A stretch of DNA of 64,000 nucleotides from NCBI GenBank assembly GCA_937877605.1, contig CALFJA010000076.1, positions 93,397 through 157,396 on the forward strand, given 5' to 3'. Shown here in pieces: positions 59,047 through 64,000 of this stretch. Below the pieces are notes generated by a model. It worked only from the letters and a program-made list of their open reading frames with translations, did no database searches and was not told the DNA's origin. The stretch's first letter is position 1. Each line of letters starts with the position of its first letter. This DNA is from an uncultured Prevotellaceae bacterium (GTDB taxonomy: Bacteria > Bacteroidota > Bacteroidia > Bacteroidales > Bacteroidaceae). Both the position numbers and the translations under genes were made by a program.

Positions 59047-60339
59047 ATGACACAGAAAAAGAAGAACGGAGCCATCGTTGCCATCATTGCGATGATGTTC
59101 CTTTTTGCCATGATATCCTTCGTGACCAACATGGCAGCACCTTTCGGCACCATCTGGAAGCAACACTATGAGTGGGCTGGCATGATGGGCAACATGATGA
59201 ACTTTGCAGCCTACCTCTTCATGGGTATCCCTGCCGGGATGATGATTACCAAAATCGGCTACAAGAAAACCGCGCTGGTGGCACTTGCGCTAGGCTTCGT
59301 AGGCATTGGCGTGCAATACCTGTCGAGCACTATGGACGCAGAGCAGCTGAGCACCTATCTGGTTTACCTGCTCGGTGCTTTCATCTGCGGCTTCTGCGTA
59401 TGCATCCTGAACACCGTTGTCAACCCCATGCTCAACCTCCTGGGCGGCGGTGGCAACCGTGGTAACCAGTTGCTGCAGACCGGCGGCTCGCTGAACTCAC
59501 TGGCAGCCACTCTCACCCCGCTGCTCGCAGGCTCCATGATCGGCACCATCACCAAGGACACCTCGCTCAGCGCTGTGGCTCCCCTGCTCATGATAGCACT
59601 GGCCATCTTTGCCGCTTCGTTCGTTATCATCTACTTCACCAAGATACAAGAACCTGAAACCGAATCGCAAAATGTGATGGAAGGTGTCAAGGGTGCTTTC
59701 CAGTACCGTCATCTCGTACTGGGTGTGATTGCCATTTTCTTCTATGTAGGCATTGAAATCGGCGTTCCCGGGCAGATGCTGTTCTACCTGAGCGAGCCTG
59801 GTGGCGTGCTCGGCAGTGCTGCCATAGCCGGTACGGTGGCAGCCATCTACTGGTTCCTGATGCTCGTCGGCCGGTTCACTTCCACCTTTATCAGCGGAAA
59901 GGTGTCCACACGGGCACAGATAATTACCGTTTCCACCGTGGCCATTGCCCTGTTGCTGGTAGCCATTTTCCTGCCCGAGTCGAAGACTTTCACCCTGCCA
60001 GGATCGGAAGATAACCCCGTCGACCTCGTGCTCTTCAAGTTCACGGGCGGCGAAATCCCCGTAAAATGTCTGTTCATCGTACTCTGCGGTCTCTGCACAT
60101 CAGTGATGTGGGGCGGCATCTTCAACCTCGCCACCGAAGGACTGGGCAAATACACTGCTGCTGCATCCGGCATTTTCATGACCATGGTGGTTGGAGGCGG
60201 TGTCATGCCGCTGCTCCAGAACCTCCTGGCAACCAAGGTGGGCGACATCCAGAGCTACTGGCTCATCATTGCCATGCTGGCGTTCATCCTCTACTACGGA
60301 CTCATCGGCAGCAAGGTACATAAGGAAGTTGGCGAGTAG
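59047..60339 (+). CDS. MFS sugar transporter (glucose/galactose type)
   Basis: A 430-residue major facilitator with twelve predicted membrane segments. NMAAPFGTIWKQHYEW after the first helix, YLFMGIPAGMMITKIGYKKTALVALALGFVG (helix 2, the 2-3 loop with GYKK, and helix 3), and CVCILNTVVNPMLNLLGGGGNRGNQLLQTGGSLNSL are typical of the FucP/GluP-like family of Bacteroidota. The C-terminal half has GVPGQMLFYLSEPG and MWGGIFNLATEGLG. Being between galM and galK, its likely cargo is galactose or glucose with proton symport. The exact substrate is inferred. Confidence 0.92.
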   Translation: MTQKKKNGAIVAIIAMMFLFAMISFVTNMAAPFGTIWKQHYEWAGMMGNMMNFAAYLFMGIPAGMMITKIGYKKTALVALALGFVGIGVQYLSSTMDAEQLSTYLVYLLGAFICGFCVCILNTVVNPMLNLLGGGGNRGNQLLQTGGSLNSLAATLTPLLAGSMIGTITKDTSLSAVAPLLMIALAIFAASFVIIYFTKIQEPETESQNVMEGVKGAFQYRHLVLGVIAIFFYVGIEIGVPGQMLFYLSEPGGVLGSAAIAGTVAAIYWFLMLVGRFTSTFISGKVSTRAQIITVSTVAIALLLVAIFLPESKTFTLPGSEDNPVDLVLFKFTGGEIPVKCLFIVLCGLCTSVMWGGIFNLATEGLGKYTAAASGIFMTMVVGGGVMPLLQNLLATKVGDIQSYWLIIAMLAFILYYGLIGSKVHKEVGE

Positions 60340-60398
60340 GCAAGTTAACAAGTAGACAAGTATTCATAAAAAGAACAACCATAAAACATTAAATCGTT

Positions 60399-61562
60399 AT
60401 GAGAGATATTGAATTTGTAAGAAGCCGTTTCGTCAAGCATTTCGACGGACACACCGGTAACATCTATGCTTCTCCCGGCCGTATCAACCTGATTGGCGAG
60501 CACACCGACTACAACGGTGGCTTCGTATTCCCGGGTGCAGTAGACAAAGGCATCCTGGCAGAGGTTCGTCCCAACGGAACCAACACCGTGATGTGCTATG
60601 CCATCGACCTGAAAGACCGGGTGGAATTTAAGGTTGACGATCCCGAAGGCCCCCGCACATCGTGGGCACGCTACATTTACGGTGTCGTACAGGAAATGCG
60701 CAAGCGCGGCGTTGATGTGAAAGGATTCAACACGGCCTTCTCGGGCGATGTTCCCCTAGGTGCAGGAATGTCCTCGTCGGCAGCCATGGAAAGCTGCTTC
60801 GCCTTTGCGCTGAACGACCTCTTCGGCGACAACAAGGTGGAGAAATGGGAACTGGTGCTGGCCGGACAGGCCACCGAGCACAACTACTGCGGCGTGAACT
60901 GCGGCATCATGGACCAGTTTGCCAGCGTCTTCGGACAGTACGGGAAACTCATGCGCCTGGATTGCCGCTCGCGCGAGTTTGAATATTTCCCGTTCAATCC
61001 CGAGGGCTACAAACTGGTGCTCGTCGATTCGAAGGTGAAACACGAACTCAGCGGTTCTCCCTACAACGACCGTCGCAACTCGTGCGAGAATGTTGTGAAG
61101 CACATTGCTGCCCATTATCCCGACCAGCAGATTGAGACCCTGCGCGACTGCACCTGGGAGCAGCTTGAGGAAGTGCGTGCAGAAGTAGGCGAAGAAGACT
61201 ACAAGCGCGCCCACTATGTACTCGGCGAGAAAGACCGCGTGCTGGCAGTCTGCGACGCACTCGTGGCCGGCGACTATGAAACCGTGGGCAAGAAGATGTA
61301 TGAAACCCATGAAGGACTCTCCAAGGAGTATGAAGTTTCGTGCGAGGAACTTGACTTCCTGAACGATGTTGCCAAGGAAAACGGCGTTACAGGCTCACGC
61401 ATCATGGGCGGCGGTTTCGGCGGCTGCACCATTAACCTTGTGAAAGACGAACTCTACCAGAAGTTCATCAACGACGCTGCCGAGAAGTTCTTCAAGAAGT
61501 ACGGCAAGCGTGTGGCTGTCTACGATGTGAACATCAGCGACGGCTCCCGACGCATTCTGTAA
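60399..61562 (+). CDS. galK: Galactokinase
   Basis: A 387-residue GHMP kinase that makes galactose 1-phosphate. The galactokinase signature GRINLIGEHTDYNGGFVFP is at residues 27-45, the phosphate-binding loop PLGAGMSSSAAMES is near residue 119, and the third GHMP motif SRIMGGGFGGCTI is near residue 330. CGIMDQFASVFGQ has the catalytic Asp. With galM and the transporter it forms a galactose-use operon; galT and galE are not in the window. A stem-loop follows at 61594-61638. Confidence 0.96.
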   Translation: MRDIEFVRSRFVKHFDGHTGNIYASPGRINLIGEHTDYNGGFVFPGAVDKGILAEVRPNGTNTVMCYAIDLKDRVEFKVDDPEGPRTSWARYIYGVVQEMRKRGVDVKGFNTAFSGDVPLGAGMSSSAAMESCFAFALNDLFGDNKVEKWELVLAGQATEHNYCGVNCGIMDQFASVFGQYGKLMRLDCRSREFEYFPFNPEGYKLVLVDSKVKHELSGSPYNDRRNSCENVVKHIAAHYPDQQIETLRDCTWEQLEEVRAEVGEEDYKRAHYVLGEKDRVLAVCDALVAGDYETVGKKMYETHEGLSKEYEVSCEELDFLNDVAKENGVTGSRIMGGGFGGCTINLVKDELYQKFINDAAEKFFKKYGKRVAVYDVNISDGSRRIL

Positions 61563-61593
61563 TCACAATGTATCGCTATTCCTTTCCATAAGC

Positions 61594-61638
61594 AAAGTGG
61601 CTGGCACGGGAATCCTTCCTGTTGTCGGCCACTTTTTT
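61594..61638 (+). terminator. Terminator after galK
   Basis: AAAGTGGC (61594-61601) pairs with GCCACTTT (61628-61635) across a 26-base, partly paired loop and is followed by TTT. A moderate terminator. Confidence 0.65.
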
Positions 61639-61667
61639 CGTTCTGCAACACAAGTTCATCCTCCTGC

Positions 61668-62642
61668 ATGTCCCGAAAACAAGCACACATACTCCTGCTC
61701 CTTGCCTTGCTCTGCCTCGCCGGCTGCAAGAGCCACCTCATCCCCCCCACATTCCATCTTCCACCTTCACCCGACTATGCCGACACCACCCAGTGGTATG
61801 TCATGGAACGGGGCGGAGCAGCCGACCTGTTCTACATCATCTCCACCGAGACTGGCGACTACACGCGCGGGGGAGTCAGCTACCACCATGCCGACACCTA
61901 CAGCGACAGCGTACGACTTCCCATGAGAAGCGAGATGGCCGGCGTGGAGCAACTGCTCAGCGGCAGGCTGAACTACTACTCGCCCTACTATCGGCAGTGC
62001 TCACTGCAGTCATTCACCGACCCCAAGACGACCGCGCAGCGCCTGCCGACAGCCACGGACGATGTCAGACGGGCTTTCCGCCATTACCTGAAACACCTCA
62101 ACCCCGACCGTCCCTTCATCGTGGCAGGGTTCAGCCAGGGTGCCATGATTGTGCTGCAGCTGCTCAAGGAAATGGACCGAACCACTTACCGGCGCATGGT
62201 GGCAGCCTATGTCATCGGAGCAAGCGTTCCGCAGCAACTGGCCGACAACTGCTGCAATATCGTTCCTGCCAAGGGTGCAGCCGACACGGGGGTGACCATT
62301 TGCTACAATTCGGTCAGGGATGCCGCCACCGTGAGCCTCTTCCCGAAGAGTGCCTTCGCCATCAATCCCGTCAATTGGCACACCGACGACACGCCCGCCA
62401 CCCTGCTCACGGAGCCCACGCCGTTCCTGCCCGTAGGTCAACAGCAGAAAGACACTCTCACCGTCCGTCTCGACGCACAGTCGCAACTGCTCTTTGTAGA
62501 AGGATATACCGGCACCGACTATATGCTGCCACTCATCGGACACGAGGGCAACTACCACTCGCGCGAGATTTGGCTCTACCGCGAACAACTCCGAGAAAAC
62601 ATGCAGCTGCGCACCGAAGCATTCCTGAAATACAGAAAATAA
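61668..62642 (+). CDS. DUF3089 lipoprotein, alpha/beta-hydrolase fold
   Basis: A 324-residue lipoprotein with the lipobox L-A-G-C at residues 17-20. DTTQWYVMERGGAADLFYI opens a DUF3089 domain (PF11288). The nucleophile elbow is in FIVAGFSQGAMIVLQLL near residue 150 (G-x-S-x-G). IGASVPQQL follows, and INPVNWHTDD and FVEGYTGTDYML, GHEGNYHSREIWLY lie near the C-terminus, where the catalytic His should be. It is likely an esterase or lipase anchored at the cell envelope. It starts 105 bp after galK, beyond a terminator; no clear own promoter was found. Confidence 0.85.
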   Translation: MSRKQAHILLLLALLCLAGCKSHLIPPTFHLPPSPDYADTTQWYVMERGGAADLFYIISTETGDYTRGGVSYHHADTYSDSVRLPMRSEMAGVEQLLSGRLNYYSPYYRQCSLQSFTDPKTTAQRLPTATDDVRRAFRHYLKHLNPDRPFIVAGFSQGAMIVLQLLKEMDRTTYRRMVAAYVIGASVPQQLADNCCNIVPAKGAADTGVTICYNSVRDAATVSLFPKSAFAINPVNWHTDDTPATLLTEPTPFLPVGQQQKDTLTVRLDAQSQLLFVEGYTGTDYMLPLIGHEGNYHSREIWLYREQLRENMQLRTEAFLKYRK

Positions 62643-62824
62643 CAGCCTGCTGCACAGGAGAATAGTCCGTTTCAGCAATAATCTGCTCAAAGGGAACGGC
62701 GTAAGTATCCCCAAAAACACCCCGGATTTTTCGGCAAAAGAAATGTTAAAATGGAGGTTTTTACGCTCAGGTGAAGGTGCATGGCCATTCATTTCCCTTC
62801 CCCTCATTTGGGGGCATAACTCTC

Positions 62825-62925
62825 CCGACCTCCCTTACCCTAAGGGAGGGGCATCATTCTCAACTTACTGATTTTCAGCAGGACAGAAGCGTCCCCTTAA
62901 GTTAAGGGGACTACAGGGGGTATGT
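62825..62925. repeat. Two hairpin repeats in the intergenic region
   Basis: CCTCCCTTA-CCC-TAAGGGAGG at about 62829-62849 and GTCCCCTTAA-G-TTAAGGGGAC at about 62892-62912 are perfect stems of 9 and 10 bp, about 45 bp apart. The pair looks like an extragenic palindromic element. They lie in the gap 62643-63440, which has no convincing gene. Confidence 0.65.
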
Positions 62926-62944
62926 TGTAAGATTCCATTTCCAA

Positions 62945-63030
62945 AACCTGCTCTTTCGCACTGCAAGAGCCGCCCTTTCTTTGGGCAACTGGGGCCCAAA
63001 CGCCTTCCGTTTAGGCTCCAGACGGAAAAC
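62945..63030. repeat. Intergenic hairpin repeat (copy C of a dispersed family)
   Basis: TTTGGGC-AACTGGG-GCCCAAA, then AAACG-CCTTC-CGTTT follow each other. The layout resembles the hairpin clusters at 32851-32890 and 48268-48375. Confidence 0.45.
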
Positions 63031-63361
63031 GGCCGCAGGGAAGTCAGACCTTAAATCTGCGCAAAACACTGACTGGCAGCAACTTACGCAAGCTTTCAAG
63101 ATTTGGCGTTATTTGCGTCCGAGCGGCACTTCGGTAGCGAAAAATCGATTCTGCGGAAGGTGATTTTTTCAGTTACGGGAGAAGTGATGGAATAAGGACG
63201 CCCGACTCCACACCTGCATGGACAGCCCCGTCAAGGGTAAAAAGTTTATATTGTGGTTTAGCACCAGGAAAAACGTTTGAGCAAATTCTTCCACTACCCT
63301 CTCCTTCAGGCAAAGCATTGAAAAAATACTCTCAAAAATATTCTCTTTACAGAAAAAGTTA

Positions 63362-63369
63362 TATCTTTG
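63362..63369 (+). promoter_or_regulatory. -7 box upstream of the hsdM remnant
   Basis: TATCTTTG fits TAnnTTTG. A weak TTCTC/TTTA stretch at 63341-63349 could be the -33 box. The ATG of the gene is at 63441. Confidence 0.5.
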
Positions 63370-63440
63370 TCTCACGATGCATTTTGGGCGAGTGCGCCCG
63401 CTACATCCCTTTATTCGTCTAAAAACCTTGGAACATATTT

Positions 63441-64000
63441 ATGGCAAACCTAAACGAGCGTGCAGAATTGCACAAAACCATCTAGCAGATAGCCAACGAC
63501 CTGAGGGGCAGCGTTGATGGATGGGACTTTAAAAACTATGTGTTGGGATTTCTTTTCTATCGATTCATCTCAGAAGACCTGACTAACTATTTAAACAATG
63601 AAGAAGCAAAGGCTGGGAATCATGACTTCAACTATGCCGCCATCAACGACGAAGATGTTGACGACAATGTGCGTCAAATCACTATCGAAGACAAAGGCTA
63701 TTTCATCTATCCCTCAGAACTCTTCTGCAATGTCACAGCATGCGCCGAAACCGACTACAACCTCAACGAAACTCTCAACCGCATATTCCGCGACATTGAA
63801 GGCAGCGCAATAGGCACAGACAGCGAGTCTGACATGAAAGGACTCTTCAGCGATATTGACGTAAACAGTCCAAAACTCGGAGCCACAGTTACCAAGCGCA
63901 ACGAATTATTGACCAAAATCCTGCAAAAGATTGGAGCCCTCAACCTCCTGACTTCGGCGATGCGTCACCCTGCTCGCGCGTGCGCCTGTTAGCTTAATTC
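63441..64000 (+). pseudogene. hsdM: Type I restriction-modification methyltransferase (HsdM), broken
   Basis: From ATG 63441 the frame reads MANLNERAELHKTI, then TAG at 63483-63485 where HsdM proteins normally have Trp, then QIANDLRGSVDGWDF and YVLGFLFYRFISEDLTNY, the standard HsdM N-terminal helical domain. DKGYFIYPSELF and DVNSPKLGATVTKRNELLTKIL continue without a break. At about 63945 the frame is lost: LGDFGD-like codons appear one frame over and then end in unrelated sequence with a stop at 63990-63992. The catalytic N-PPF domain lies outside the window or is lost. The amber codon plus the late frameshift make an active product unlikely. Confidence 0.8.

Overview
The window looks like a chromosomal segment of a Bacteroidales bacterium, probably Prevotella-like. 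The reasons are: promoters of the Bacteroidota type (TAnnTTTG about 20 bp downstream of a TTTG-like box) ahead of many genes, a UpxY-type antiterminator heading a large polysaccharide operon, fimbrillin/FISUMP-type lipoproteins, and a split glycine decarboxylase (GcvPA/GcvPB). The genus is an inference; no rRNA or tRNA gene is visible.

Region 1 (1-27340, almost all on the minus strand) is one long surface polysaccharide operon read from right to left. It opens with a consensus promoter, a leader with two hairpins, a small ORF and upxY. A DUF2971 gene and a DUF3791/DUF3990 pair (candidate toxin-antitoxin) come next. Then follow a Wzx flippase, a nucleotide-sugar dehydrogenase, five nucleotide-sugar-type glycosyltransferases, acyltransferases (acyltransferase-3 and an MBOAT/SGNH pair), a Wzy polymerase, a TupA-like ATP-grasp protein, a WecG/TagA transferase, a nucleotidyltransferase, a UDP-glucuronate-type 4-epimerase, a second flippase, a pyruvyl transferase, two tandem lipoproteins and a second polymerase-like gene cut by the left edge. 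Two flippases and two polymerases suggest a composite locus.

Region 2 (27690-37720) is housekeeping: a neutral zinc peptidase, an AAA/DUF4143 ATPase, a COG2509 flavoprotein, lipoate-protein ligase and the glycine cleavage genes gcvT-gcvH-gcvPA-gcvPB. A decayed lipocalin fragment lies just after the gcv terminator. Lipoate ligase plausibly lipoylates GcvH, and the dihydrolipoyl dehydrogenase at 41622 supplies the L protein.

Region 3 (37800-46150) is accessory DNA. It holds a ~129 bp imperfect palindrome, small membrane and secreted proteins of unknown role, a gene frameshifted at a G6 run, and a five-gene cassette in which a pair of small membrane-protein genes is duplicated around a GT32-like transferase. 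That cassette is bracketed by two nearly identical terminators. A secreted lysine-rich protein with a histone H1-like tail and a 49-residue membrane protein follow.

Region 4 (46160-62650) is again core: RluA-type pseudouridine synthase, an acyltransferase, an ABC-F ATPase, grpE-dnaJ behind a sequence matching the sigma-54 consensus, an ftsZ-family gene outside a dcw cluster, folC, greA, an outer-membrane barrel protein, and a galactose operon (galM, sugar MFS transporter, galK) followed by a DUF3089 lipoprotein. The right end (62650-64000) holds hairpin repeats and a broken type I restriction methyltransferase gene (hsdM) with an amber codon at position 15.
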